This document shows positions 17,395 to 26,201 of a DNA stretch of 64,000 nucleotides, one piece after another (the stretch's first letter is position 1; each line of letters opens with the position of its first letter). Location: positions 1 through 64,000 of the forward strand of contig NZ_JAVRHZ010000009.1 in NCBI RefSeq assembly GCF_031846325.1, in the 5' to 3' direction. The stretch comes from Patiriisocius_A hiemis (lineage in GTDB: Bacteria; Bacteroidota; Bacteroidia; Flavobacteriales; Flavobacteriaceae). A program made the translations under genes and the position numbers. A model generated the notes under the pieces. The model saw only the letters and a program-made list of their open reading frames with translations, searched no databases and was not told the DNA's origin.

Positions 17395-19980
17395 TTGATT
17401 AAAATCCTCACAAAAATATCATTATTATTTATCCTAGCGATATATATATCCTCTTGTAATGCTGTTAAGAGAGTTCCAGATGATAAATTTTTACTTACTG
17501 AGAATGAGATTACAGTAGACGGAGAGGAAATTAAAGATGCTGGTGTATATAGCCAGTTGTATCAAAGACCTAACCCTAAAATTCCAGTTTTAGGGATTCC
17601 CTTTGGTTTACATATATACAATATGGCAGATCCACAGCCAGATTCTACTTATATTAAATGGTTAAACAAAAAGCCTAAACGAAAAGAAAGACTTGAAAGT
17701 TTTATTTCAAAAAAACAAGTTGATGAAATTGGTAATAGTTACATTGGCTTTAACAAATGGCTAGAAAAATCTGGTGATGCACCAGTTATTGTTTCAGAAG
17801 AAAAAACAAATAAATCTTTAGAACGTATTAAAGCATGGTATTCAAAACGCGGTTGGTTTAACACAAAAGGCGATTATGAAGTTATACCAGACTCTAATAA
17901 GAAGAAGCGAGCATCTGTAAAGTATGACATTACTAGATACAAACCTTACTTTATAGATTCCATTTCCAAAGAGATTACTTCTCCAGCAGTAGATTCTATT
18001 TTTGAAGACACAAAAAATAATACGTTTATTAAAAAAGGAAAACAATATGCTGCCACAGATTTTGAGAATGAAGTCGCAAGGTTAAATATTCAATTTAGAA
18101 ATTCAGGTTTATACTATTTTGACCAAAGCTATATAAGATTTGAAGCAGATACTGTTAATACTGGTCACAAAGCAAATATTAAATATCTTATTCCGGACAG
18201 AAAAATAACTATTGGCGACACCACTTTCACAGAGCCCTTTAGAGTCCATAAAATAAACCAAGTTAGGATTGTTACAGATTATAGTTTTAACAATCGAAAT
18301 AGAAAATGGGGAGACTCTGCAGTATATAATGGGTATCAGCTATTTAGCTATGATGAGTTAAAATACAGACCCAAAGCTATTACAGACGCTCTTTCTATTA
18401 CACCAAATACTATTTTTAAGGATATAGACAGAACACTAACGTATAATCAAATTAATGATCTTAGAATATTTAAATACCCCAATATAAGTTATCAAAACGA
18501 CCCGCAGGATTCAACAGGAACTGGATTAATTGCAACGGTGCTTTTAAGTCCAAAGAAAAAATATTCGGCAGGAGTTGATTTTGACGTTATTCCTATTCCT
18601 TCCCCTATCCAACAGTTTGGTATAGGTTTTAATTCAAGGTTTCAAATTAGAAATGTATTCAGAGGTGCCGAAATTTTTGAGGTTTCGGGCGGGGGAAGTA
18701 TAGGGTCTTCAAAAGATGCTGGGGATAATGAAAGTTCATTTTTTAATATTTCTGATGTTGGAGCTAATGTAAAGTTAACTATCCCTAGGTTTTTGTTTCC
18801 GTTTAATACAGACAAAATTATTCCTAAATATATGTCTCCTAACACTAGCATTAGTGCAGGTATTAATGCTCAAAATAATATTGGATTAGACAGGCAAAAT
18901 TTTAATACTATTTTTAATTACAGCTGGAAGCCTAGTAAATTTAAAACCTATCAATTTGATTTAGTAAACCTTCAGTTTGTAAGAAATCTTAATGCCGAAA
19001 ATTATTTTGATGTTTACAAAAACTCTTTTAACCAACTCAATGATATTGCAAACACTATCGAAAATCAAAACCCTGGAGCTTTAGATCCAAACGATTATAG
19101 CCTTAATGCAGACAATGAAATTGTACTAACAATTCCCGATGGCGCTAATAATTTTATAACAAACATTAGTAATTTTACCAACTTACAGGAGAATATTGAA
19201 ACTATAAATGTAATAAATGAGCGAAGAGAAAGGCTTACTGAAAATAACTTGATTTTTTCCAGCGCATTTACTTGGACTAGAGATACGCGAGCCAATATTT
19301 TTGATAATAATTTTTCGAGATTGAGATGGAGACTTGAAACAGCTGGAAACTTGCTTTCGGCCATATCTAATGTAGCAGGATTTGAAAGAAATGATGATGG
19401 TAACTTTGAAGCCTTAGGAGTAGAGTATTCGCAATACGTAAAAGGCGAAACAGAGTTTATTAAACATTGGGAAGTGGGTAATGATGCAATTTTTGCAATT
19501 AGAGCTTTTGGAGGTATTGCTGTCCCATTTGGCAATAGTAATAGTATTCCATTTATTAAAAGTTATTTTGCTGGTGGCGCAAATGATAATAGAGGATGGC
19601 GCGCTTATGACCTAGGACCAGGTAGTAGCGGAAGTATCGATGAGTTTAATGAAGCTAATTTAAAAATTGCTTTAAACGCAGAGTACAGATATACTATTCT
19701 TGGTGCTTTTAAAGGTGCTTTTTTTATTGATTCTGGAAACATATGGAATGTATTGGACAATGTAGAAGATGAAGCCTCTTCTTTTACAAGTATAAGTGAT
19801 ATTAGCGAACTCGCTATAGCTTCTGGTCTAGGACTTAGGTATGATTTTGGTTTTTTTGTACTCCGTTTTGATGTTGGATTTAAAACTTACGATCCTGCAA
19901 GAAAAGAAGGTGCTAGGTGGTTTAAAGACTACAATTTTAGCAATGCTGTGTATAATATAGGTATTAACTATCCTTTCTAA
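17395..19980 (+). CDS. tamL: TamL-type lipidated Omp85/TamA-like outer membrane protein
   Basis: The 861-residue product starts with a lipoprotein signal peptide, with Cys21 in the lipobox YISSC. A long periplasmic part with POTRA-like segments follows (to about residue 370), then a C-terminal 16-strand Omp85-type barrel. The barrel has the family's RGW/RGF-like motif in DNRGWRAYDLGPGSSGS and ends in a strand terminating in NIGINYPF. TamL is the Bacteroidota TamA counterpart that carries a lipid anchor; with TamB it takes part in outer membrane biogenesis. The start codon is TTG. I see no TamB gene nearby. Being close to porT, it is the second outer membrane biogenesis gene of this region. 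The symbol rests on the lipobox plus length. Confidence 0.85.
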   Translation: MIKILTKISLLFILAIYISSCNAVKRVPDDKFLLTENEITVDGEEIKDAGVYSQLYQRPNPKIPVLGIPFGLHIYNMADPQPDSTYIKWLNKKPKRKERLESFISKKQVDEIGNSYIGFNKWLEKSGDAPVIVSEEKTNKSLERIKAWYSKRGWFNTKGDYEVIPDSNKKKRASVKYDITRYKPYFIDSISKEITSPAVDSIFEDTKNNTFIKKGKQYAATDFENEVARLNIQFRNSGLYYFDQSYIRFEADTVNTGHKANIKYLIPDRKITIGDTTFTEPFRVHKINQVRIVTDYSFNNRNRKWGDSAVYNGYQLFSYDELKYRPKAITDALSITPNTIFKDIDRTLTYNQINDLRIFKYPNISYQNDPQDSTGTGLIATVLLSPKKKYSAGVDFDVIPIPSPIQQFGIGFNSRFQIRNVFRGAEIFEVSGGGSIGSSKDAGDNESSFFNISDVGANVKLTIPRFLFPFNTDKIIPKYMSPNTSISAGINAQNNIGLDRQNFNTIFNYSWKPSKFKTYQFDLVNLQFVRNLNAENYFDVYKNSFNQLNDIANTIENQNPGALDPNDYSLNADNEIVLTIPDGANNFITNISNFTNLQENIETINVINERRERLTENNLIFSSAFTWTRDTRANIFDNNFSRLRWRLETAGNLLSAISNVAGFERNDDGNFEALGVEYSQYVKGETEFIKHWEVGNDAIFAIRAFGGIAVPFGNSNSIPFIKSYFAGGANDNRGWRAYDLGPGSSGSIDEFNEANLKIALNAEYRYTILGAFKGAFFIDSGNIWNVLDNVEDEASSFTSISDISELAIASGLGLRYDFGFFVLRFDVGFKTYDPARKEGARWFKDYNFSNAVYNIGINYPF

Positions 19981-20039
19981 ATTCGCGTATTTACCTTAGA
20001 GAAAAACTTTTTTCGCTATCGCCCTGAGATTAAATTTAT

Positions 20040-20047
20040 TATTTTTG
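20040..20047 (+). promoter_or_regulatory. Candidate -7 box for fbaA-accD
   Basis: TATTTTTG matches TANNTTTG, 21 bases before the fbaA ATG. A T-rich patch at 20007-20014 could serve as the -33 region but is not a clear match. Confidence 0.45.
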
Positions 20048-20068
20048 TAATCTTAATAAAAACAAACT

Positions 20069-21136
20069 ATGAGTCACACAATACAACCTGGAGTTGCCAC
20101 AGGAGAGCAAGTTCAAAAAATACATCAACTAGCAAAAGAAAAAGGCTTTGCAATGCCTGCTGTTAATGTTGTTGGTTCTAGTAGTGTAAATGGAGTATTA
20201 GAAACTGCTGCAGAGTCAAATGCTCCAGTTATCATTCAATTTTCTAATGGTGGAGCGCATTTTAATGCTGGAAAAGGGTTGTCTAACGATTCACAAAAAG
20301 CAGCTATTGCCGGTGGTGTTGCTGGTGCCTTACATGTTCATGAAATGGCAAAAGCGTATGGAGCTACAGTAATACTTCATACAGATCATTGTGCAAAAAA
20401 ACTACTTCCTTGGATTGATGGGTTACTTGATGCTGGAGAGAAACATTACAAGCAATTTGGGACCCCTCTTTATAGCTCTCATATGATAGATTTAAGTGAA
20501 GAACCAATTGAAGAAAACATAGAAATTTCAAAGCGCTACCTTGAACGTATGAGCAAAATGGGGATGACCCTAGAAATAGAATTAGGAATTACTGGAGGTG
20601 AGGAAGATGGAGTAGATAATACAGATGTAGATTCTTCAAAATTATACACTCAACCAGAAGAGGTAAGTTATGCATATGAAGAGTTAAAAAAAGTAAGCGA
20701 CCAATTTACTATAGCTGCCGCCTTTGGAAATGTACATGGAGTTTACAAACCTGGAAATGTAAAATTAACACCCGTTATTCTTAAAAATTCGCAAGAATAT
20801 GTTCAGAAAAAGTTTAATACAAAACATAATCCCATCGACTTTGTGTTTCATGGTGGAAGTGGTTCTTCAGTAGAAGAAATTAGAGAAGCTATTGGTTACG
20901 GTGTTGTTAAAATGAATATTGATACAGATCTTCAATTTGCTTATAACGAAGGCGTCCGTGATTATATGGAAAAAAACATAGAATACCTTAGAACTCAAAT
21001 TGGAAACCCTGATGGAAGCGATATCCCTAATAAAAAATATTACGACCCAAGAAAATGGCTTCGTGAAGGAGAATTAACTTTTAAAGCGAGATTAAAACAA
21101 GCTTTTGAAGACTTAAATAATATTAATACCTTATAA
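20069..21136 (+). CDS. fbaA: Class II fructose-bisphosphate aldolase
   Basis: FbaA cleaves fructose 1,6-bisphosphate to dihydroxyacetone phosphate and glyceraldehyde 3-phosphate, and runs in reverse in gluconeogenesis. The 355-residue protein is the class IIA type seen in E. coli. Metal and substrate motifs are LHTDHCAKKLLPWID (zinc histidine and Asp), EIELGITGGEEDGVD (metal Glu), AFGNVHGVYKPGNV (zinc His) and FVFHGGSGSS (zinc His and phosphate loop). KMNIDTDLQFAY closes the active site. accD follows 28 bases later in the same direction with no terminator between, so glycolysis and fatty acid synthesis genes appear to share a transcript. Confidence 0.97.
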   Translation: MSHTIQPGVATGEQVQKIHQLAKEKGFAMPAVNVVGSSSVNGVLETAAESNAPVIIQFSNGGAHFNAGKGLSNDSQKAAIAGGVAGALHVHEMAKAYGATVILHTDHCAKKLLPWIDGLLDAGEKHYKQFGTPLYSSHMIDLSEEPIEENIEISKRYLERMSKMGMTLEIELGITGGEEDGVDNTDVDSSKLYTQPEEVSYAYEELKKVSDQFTIAAAFGNVHGVYKPGNVKLTPVILKNSQEYVQKKFNTKHNPIDFVFHGGSGSSVEEIREAIGYGVVKMNIDTDLQFAYNEGVRDYMEKNIEYLRTQIGNPDGSDIPNKKYYDPRKWLREGELTFKARLKQAFEDLNNINTL

Positions 21137-21164
21137 AACTATAAATAACCTCAACTAATATAGT

Positions 21165-22034
21165 ATGGCTTGGTTTAAAAGAACAAAAAAGGGTATACAA
21201 ACCCCAACCGAAGAGAAAAAAGATGTCCCAAAAGGACTTTGGTATAAATCTCCTACGGGAAAAATTGTAGGAAGTGAAGAACTTGAAAATAACTTTTATG
21301 TAAGTCCAGAAGATGGCTATCATGTAAGAATAGGGAGTAAAGAGTATTTTGAAATCTTATTTGATGATAATAAGTTTAAAGAGCTTGACAAAAATCTAAC
21401 TTCAAAAGACCCCTTAAAGTTTGAGGATAGTAAAAAATATACCGATAGGCTAAAAGCTGCTCAAGAAAAAACAGGACTTAAAGATGCTGTTAGAACAGCA
21501 GTAGGAAAATCTATGGGGGCAGACTTAGTTGTCGCTTGTATGGATTTTAGTTTTATTGGTGGATCTATGGGAAGTGTCGTTGGAGAAAAAATTGCAAGAG
21601 CTGCAGATCACGCTTTAAAAAATAATATTCCTTTTTTAATGATTAGTAAGAGTGGTGGTGCCCGTATGATGGAAGCTGCACTATCATTAATGCAACTTGC
21701 AAAAACAAGCTCAAAATTGGCACAACTTGCTGAAGCCGGCATTCCTTACATTTCGTTGTGTACAGATCCAACTACAGGAGGTACGACTGCCTCTTTTGCA
21801 ATGCTAGGTGACATTAATATAAGTGAACCAGGAGCCTTAATTGGTTTTGCAGGACCTCGTGTTGTACGTGACACAACGGGTAAAGAATTACCAGAAGGTT
21901 TTCAAACTGCAGAGTTTGTATTAGACCATGGCTTCTTAGATTTTATATCACATAGAAAAGATCTTAAACGTAATGTAAACCTCTATTTAGATTTGGTTCT
22001 TAATAGACCTTTACGAGAGAAAAAAACAGCATAA
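21165..22034 (+). CDS. accD: Acetyl-CoA carboxylase carboxyltransferase subunit beta, lacking the zinc ribbon
   Basis: AccD with AccA transfers CO2 from carboxybiotin to acetyl-CoA to form malonyl-CoA. The 289-residue protein has the crotonase-fold carboxyltransferase core: SFIGGSMGSVVGEKI, SKSGGARMMEAALSLMQ, TDPTTGGTTASFAMLGD and IGFAGPRVV. The N-terminal segment that in E. coli carries the four-Cys zinc ribbon keeps its flanking residues (GLWYKSPTGKIV, then FYVSPEDGYHVRIG) but all four cysteines are replaced; Ser29, Ser47 and Asp50 stand at three of the sites. The enzyme should therefore not bind that zinc. I believe this is shared by other flavobacteria but cannot check. A strong bidirectional terminator follows. 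Confidence 0.96.
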   Translation: MAWFKRTKKGIQTPTEEKKDVPKGLWYKSPTGKIVGSEELENNFYVSPEDGYHVRIGSKEYFEILFDDNKFKELDKNLTSKDPLKFEDSKKYTDRLKAAQEKTGLKDAVRTAVGKSMGADLVVACMDFSFIGGSMGSVVGEKIARAADHALKNNIPFLMISKSGGARMMEAALSLMQLAKTSSKLAQLAEAGIPYISLCTDPTTGGTTASFAMLGDINISEPGALIGFAGPRVVRDTTGKELPEGFQTAEFVLDHGFLDFISHRKDLKRNVNLYLDLVLNRPLREKKTA

Positions 22035-22073
22035 AAAATAAGAGCCGCTTTAAAAGCGGCTCTTATTTTTTAT
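22031..22073. terminator. Strong bidirectional terminator between accD and gltA
   Basis: A near-perfect palindrome: AATAAGAGCCGCTTT and AAAGCGGCTCTTATT pair around a single central A, extended by A/T runs on both sides to a 21-base stem. The GC-rich core is GAGCCGC/GCGGCTC. Flanking A and T runs give a U-tract in either direction, which suits the convergent accD and gltA. Confidence 0.9.
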
Positions 22074-22087
22074 AGTGTGTGGCAAAA

Positions 22088-23374
22088 TTACCTCTTAGTT
22101 ATGTCTTTAAAATCTCTTAGGTTTTCTCCAATATAAACTTGTCTTGGTCTTCCTATTGGTTCTTTACGTTGACGCATCTCCTTCCATTGTGCAATCCAAC
22201 CTGGCAATCTACCAAGCGCAAACATAGCAGTAAACATTTCTACAGGAATACCCATAGCACGATAAATAATACCAGAGTAAAAGTCCACGTTAGGGTATAA
22301 CTTTCTATCTACAAAGTATGAATCTTCAAGTGCCTCTCTTTCTAGTCCTTTTGCAATATCTAGAATAGGGTCTTCAACACCTAAATCATTTAAAACATCA
22401 TCTGCTGCTACTTTAATAATCTTTGCTCGAGGATCAAAGTTTTTATATACACGATGTCCAAATCCCATTAATCTAAATGGATCACTTTTGTCTTTGGCTT
22501 TTGCCATGTATTTTTTAGTGTCGCCACCATCTTCTTTAATTGCTTCAAGCATTTCAAGTACTGCTTGATTAGCACCTCCATGTAATGGACCCCATAAAGC
22601 ATTAATTCCTGCTGATAAAGAGGCAAATAATCCTGCATGAGAAGAACCTACAATACGCACCGTAGAAGTAGAACAGTTTTGTTCATGGTCTGCATGTAAG
22701 ATTAATAACTTATCTAAAGCATTTACGAGAATCTTGTTAGATGTATACTCACCATTAGGTTTCTTAAACATCATCTTTAAAAAGTTATCTACATAACCTA
22801 ATGAATCATCTCCGTAGTCCAATGGTAAACCTGCTCTTTTTCTATATGCCCAAGCAGTAAGTACTGGAAATTTACCCATAATACGCACGATAGCATTGTA
22901 CATTTCTTCATCACTATCTACATTTACTGAAGAAGGATTAAATGCAATTAATGCTGAAGTTAAAGAAGATAGAACTCCCATTGGATGAGCAGACTTAGGA
23001 AAACCATCCAAAATCTTTTTCACATCTTCATCTACATGAGATTGTGCATTTATATCATCATGAAATTTCTCTAATTGTTCTTTGGTAGGTAACTCACCAA
23101 AAATTAATAAATAAGCAACTTCAAGAAAATCTGCTTTGTCTGCAAGGTCTTCTATTGCATACCCTCGGTACCGCAAAATCCCTTTTTCACCATCAAGAAA
23201 AGTAATAGCACTTTCACAAGACCCTGTATTTTTGTATCCAGGATCAATAGTAGTGACACCTCCTGTAACTCCACGAAGCGTCTTTATATCAATGGCTAAT
23301 TCGTTTTCTGTTCCTTCTATAATTGGAAATTCGTAGCTTTTTCCTTCTATTTCTAGTGTAGCAATTTTCGACAT
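22088..23374 (-). CDS. gltA: Citrate synthase
   Basis: GltA condenses acetyl-CoA and oxaloacetate to citrate at the entry of the TCA cycle. The 428-residue protein is the length of the E. coli type II enzyme. The active-site histidines are in LHADHEQNCSTSTVR, LWGPLHGGANQAVLEML and GFGHRVYKNFDPRA, and the catalytic Asp lies in YPNVDFYSG. The C-terminal GRPRQVYIG is typical. It is the last of three co-oriented genes (carA, eno, gltA) downstream of the ribosomal cluster, but the 132-base gap before it and the carA terminator suggest its own promoter. A short inverted repeat lies in that gap. Confidence 0.97.
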   Translation of the reverse strand: MSKIATLEIEGKSYEFPIIEGTENELAIDIKTLRGVTGGVTTIDPGYKNTGSCESAITFLDGEKGILRYRGYAIEDLADKADFLEVAYLLIFGELPTKEQLEKFHDDINAQSHVDEDVKKILDGFPKSAHPMGVLSSLTSALIAFNPSSVNVDSDEEMYNAIVRIMGKFPVLTAWAYRKRAGLPLDYGDDSLGYVDNFLKMMFKKPNGEYTSNKILVNALDKLLILHADHEQNCSTSTVRIVGSSHAGLFASLSAGINALWGPLHGGANQAVLEMLEAIKEDGGDTKKYMAKAKDKSDPFRLMGFGHRVYKNFDPRAKIIKVAADDVLNDLGVEDPILDIAKGLEREALEDSYFVDRKLYPNVDFYSGIIYRAMGIPVEMFTAMFALGRLPGWIAQWKEMRQRKEPIGRPRQVYIGENLRDFKDITKR

Positions 23375-23447
23375 AGTTGTTTTGAAATTTTAATATCTTT
23401 TCAAGGAATGTAAAGATACAAAATAACAGACGATTTTTTAACAGTTG

Positions 23448-23461
23448 CTAACGTTCGTTAG
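23448..23461. promoter_or_regulatory. Inverted repeat upstream of gltA
   Basis: CTAACG and CGTTAG flank a central TT, about 75-87 bases before the gltA ATG. It is a perfect 6-base dyad, possibly an operator for a dimeric regulator, but such short repeats can occur by chance in AT-rich sequence. Confidence 0.25.
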
Positions 23462-23506
23462 GTTAAAGTTTCATTAAAAAATTATATACAAATAGTCTAT
23501 TCTAGT

Positions 23507-24796
23507 TTATTTAACTTTAAAAGCATGTACCCCTGGATAGTAACCAATCTCAGCAAGTTGTTCTTCAATTCTTAATAATTGATTATACTTTGCCATTCTA
23601 TCACTTCTTGATGCAGATCCAGTTTTAATTTGCCCGCAGTTTAATGCAACAGCAAGGTCAGCAATAGTATTATCTTCAGTCTCTCCACTTCTATGCGACA
23701 TAACAGATGTATATCCAGCATTATGAGCCATATTAACAGCTGCAATAGTTTCAGTTAGAGTTCCTATTTGGTTTACTTTAATTAGAATTGAATTTGCAAT
23801 GCTTTCTGAAATGCCTTTAGATAATCTCTCAACGTTAGTAACAAATAAATCGTCTCCCACTAACTGAACTTTATCACCAACTAATTCTGTTAAGTACTTC
23901 CATCCTTCCCAATCATTTTCATCCATACCATCTTCAATAGAAATTATTGGATAATTTTTTGTAAGCTCTGCAAGATATTCTGCTTGTTCTTTTGATGTTC
24001 TAATCTTCCCACTTTCACCCTCAAAAATAGTGTAGTCGTAAGATGAGTTTTCATAAAACTCTGCCGCAGCACAATCTAAAGCAATCATAATTTCATCTCC
24101 AAAACTATATCCAGCTTTTTCTACTGCAAGCTTTATAGTATCAAGAGCATCTTCAGTTCCTTCAAGTGTGGGAGCAAAACCTCCCTCATCACCAACAGCA
24201 GTACTTAAATCTCTATCGTGAAGAACTTTTTTCAGGTTATGAAAAATTTCAGAACCCATTTGCATTGCATGAGTGAAGCTTTTTGCTTTTACAGGCATTA
24301 CCATAAATTCTTGAAAAGCAATAGGTGCATCACTATGTGAGCCACCATTAATAATATTCATCATTGGCACAGGAAGTGTTTTTGCACTTACACCCCCTAC
24401 GTATCTATACAATGGTAGCCCTAACTCCGCTGCTGCTGCTTTTGCTACTGCTAGTGAAACACCTAGAATAGCATTAGCCCCAAGGTTTGATTTATTAGAG
24501 CTGCCATCTAAATCACACATAATTTTATCTATCTGAGCCTGCTCAAAAACTGAAACACCTAGTAAAGTCCCAGCAATTTTTCCATTTACATTCTCAACGG
24601 CTTTAAAAACACCTTTCCCCATATAAGCATCTCCACCATCTCTAAGCTCTACTGCTTCATGTTCTCCTGTAGAAGCTCCAGAAGGAACTGCTGCTCTACC
24701 CATAAAGCTATTTTCAGTAACTACATCTACTTCTATAGTTGGGTTTCCTCTTGAATCAAAAATTTGTCTTGCGTGTATGTCTATAATAATACTCAT
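23507..24796 (-). CDS. eno: Enolase
   Basis: Enolase interconverts 2-phosphoglycerate and phosphoenolpyruvate. The 429-residue protein has IHARQIFDSRGNPTIEVDV at the start, NGGSHSDAPIAFQEFM, VGDEGGFAP (catalytic Glu), the magnesium ligands in IALDCAAAE, ISIEDGMDENDW and LVGDDLFVTN, the catalytic lysine in ILIKVNQIGTLTET, and SHRSGETEDNTIADLAV. All key residues are present and the length is normal. It lies 123 bases downstream of carA, whose terminator is in between, so eno probably has its own promoter; a TAACTTTTG sequence just upstream of the ATG is close to, but not exactly, a -7 box. Confidence 0.97.
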   Translation of the reverse strand: MSIIIDIHARQIFDSRGNPTIEVDVVTENSFMGRAAVPSGASTGEHEAVELRDGGDAYMGKGVFKAVENVNGKIAGTLLGVSVFEQAQIDKIMCDLDGSSNKSNLGANAILGVSLAVAKAAAAELGLPLYRYVGGVSAKTLPVPMMNIINGGSHSDAPIAFQEFMVMPVKAKSFTHAMQMGSEIFHNLKKVLHDRDLSTAVGDEGGFAPTLEGTEDALDTIKLAVEKAGYSFGDEIMIALDCAAAEFYENSSYDYTIFEGESGKIRTSKEQAEYLAELTKNYPIISIEDGMDENDWEGWKYLTELVGDKVQLVGDDLFVTNVERLSKGISESIANSILIKVNQIGTLTETIAAVNMAHNAGYTSVMSHRSGETEDNTIADLAVALNCGQIKTGSASRSDRMAKYNQLLRIEEQLAEIGYYPGVHAFKVK

Positions 24797-24904
24797 GGGT
24801 TATTTAAATTTGAAGTGTGAATATACAAAAGTTACGATTATAATTTTATAGGCACCCTCAATAATGATGGTGGTTTTAACACTATATCGTTTTCGTTATG
24901 TACG

Positions 24905-24931
24905 ATTAAAAAAAGTCCATTAATGGACTTT
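24905..24931 (-). terminator. Intrinsic terminator overlapping the carA stop codon
   Basis: Read on the minus strand, AAAGTCCAT-TAA-TGGACTTTTTTT forms a stem of 9 pairs whose centre is the carA stop codon itself, followed by a T-run. The last three sense codons of carA form the left arm. Confidence 0.8.
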
Positions 24932-26044
24932 CTTTAAACTGCTTTCTTTAATGTTTTTTATAAAATCATCAAATAAATATGTTGCGTCATGAGGGCCTGG
25001 ACTTGCTTCTGGATGATATTGTACAGAAAACACAGGTTTGTTTTTCATTTTTATACCCGCAACTGTATTATCGTTAAGATGTGTATGGGTAATTTCTATT
25101 TCTGAATGACTCTCGGTTTCTTCTCTATTAATTGCAAACCCATGATTCTGAGAAGTAATTTCACCTTTTCCAGTAACTAAATTTAAGATAGGGTGGTTAA
25201 TTCCTCTATGTCCATGGTGCATTTTATAGGTTGAAATTCCATTGGCTAATGCTAGCACTTGATGACCTAAGCATATTCCAAAAAGTGGAGCATTTGTAGC
25301 TAAAATTTGTTTTGTAGTTTCAATTGCCTCTTTTAATGGTTCTGGATCTCCAGGACCATTGGATAGGAAGTAACCATCTGGTTCAAAACTTTGTAAGTCT
25401 TCAAAAGGGGCATTGTATGGAAATACTTTTATGTAGCAATCTCTTTCAGCAAGGTTTCTTAAAATGTTTTTCTTGATACCAATATCTAGAGCAGATACTT
25501 TATAGGTTGCATTTTCATTTCCGAAGAAATATGGTTCTTTAGTAGAAACTTTACTTGCCAACTCTAGTCCATTCATATTAGGGACATCAGCTAATTGTTT
25601 TTTTAATCCTTCAATATTATCAACATCTGTAGAAATAACAGCGTTCATTGCACCATTATCTCTAATGTAGCTTACTAGTGCTCTAGTATCTACATCACTA
25701 ATAGCTAACAGATTGTTTTGTTCTAAAAATTTTTCTAATGTCTCATTTGCAGCTGGTCTAGACATATTGTAGCTAAAATTTCTACAAATTAACCCAGCAA
25801 TTTTAACTGAATTTGATTCTACTTCATCTTCTTGCGTTCCGTAGTTACCAATATGTGCATTAGTAGTAACCATTAATTGACCATAATATGAGGGATCAGT
25901 AAAAATTTCTTGATAGCCCGTCATACCTGTATTAAAACAAACTTCTCCAAATGCAGACCCTTCTTTACCTCCTACTGCCTTACCATGAAAAATAGTGCCG
26001 TCTGCTAATAAAATAAGTGCTGGTTTTCTTGTAGTGTACTTCAT
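24920..26044 (-). CDS. carA: Carbamoyl phosphate synthase small subunit
   Basis: CarA is the glutaminase subunit that feeds ammonia to CarB for carbamoyl phosphate, used for arginine and pyrimidine synthesis. The 374-residue protein has the N-terminal CPSase domain (LLADGTIFHGKAVG, then GEVCFNTGMTGYQEIFTDPSY) and a class I glutamine amidotransferase domain with the nucleophile in FGICLGHQVLALA and the His-Glu pair in VQYHPEASPGPHD. SNGPGDPEPL forms the oxyanion region. carB is not in the window. It is the first gene after the ribosomal cluster but is separated from rplQ by a strong terminator and has its own -7 box. Its stop codon lies in the middle of its terminator hairpin. Confidence 0.96.
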   Translation of the reverse strand: MKYTTRKPALILLADGTIFHGKAVGGKEGSAFGEVCFNTGMTGYQEIFTDPSYYGQLMVTTNAHIGNYGTQEDEVESNSVKIAGLICRNFSYNMSRPAANETLEKFLEQNNLLAISDVDTRALVSYIRDNGAMNAVISTDVDNIEGLKKQLADVPNMNGLELASKVSTKEPYFFGNENATYKVSALDIGIKKNILRNLAERDCYIKVFPYNAPFEDLQSFEPDGYFLSNGPGDPEPLKEAIETTKQILATNAPLFGICLGHQVLALANGISTYKMHHGHRGINHPILNLVTGKGEITSQNHGFAINREETESHSEIEITHTHLNDNTVAGIKMKNKPVFSVQYHPEASPGPHDATYLFDDFIKNIKESSLKKVH

Positions 26045-26061
26045 ACGTTTAAAAAGTTTAA

Positions 26062-26069
26062 CAAAAATA
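26062..26069 (-). promoter_or_regulatory. Candidate -7 box for carA
   Basis: TATTTTTG on the minus strand matches TANNTTTG, 17 bases before the carA ATG. This, with the rplQ terminator upstream, suggests carA is transcribed independently of the ribosomal cluster. Confidence 0.45.
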
Positions 26070-26144
26070 CTTTAAAAGTGATTGCTATTAAAATTGTGTA
26101 TTTAAAAATTGTAAACAATAATTGTTCATTTAAAACATAACCAT

Positions 26145-26178
26145 AAAAAAAGGACAAACATTGCTGTTTGTCCTTTTT
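26145..26178 (-). terminator. Terminator of the ribosomal protein cluster
   Basis: AAAAAGGACAAACA (26147-26160) and TGTTTGTCCTTTTT (26165-26178) form a 14-base perfect stem with loop TTGC. In the minus direction it is followed by a U-rich tail. It lies 23 bases after the rplQ stop and ends the str-S10-spc-alpha cluster. Confidence 0.88.
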
Positions 26179-26201
26179 ATTATTTATAAATGATATTTCA
26201 T

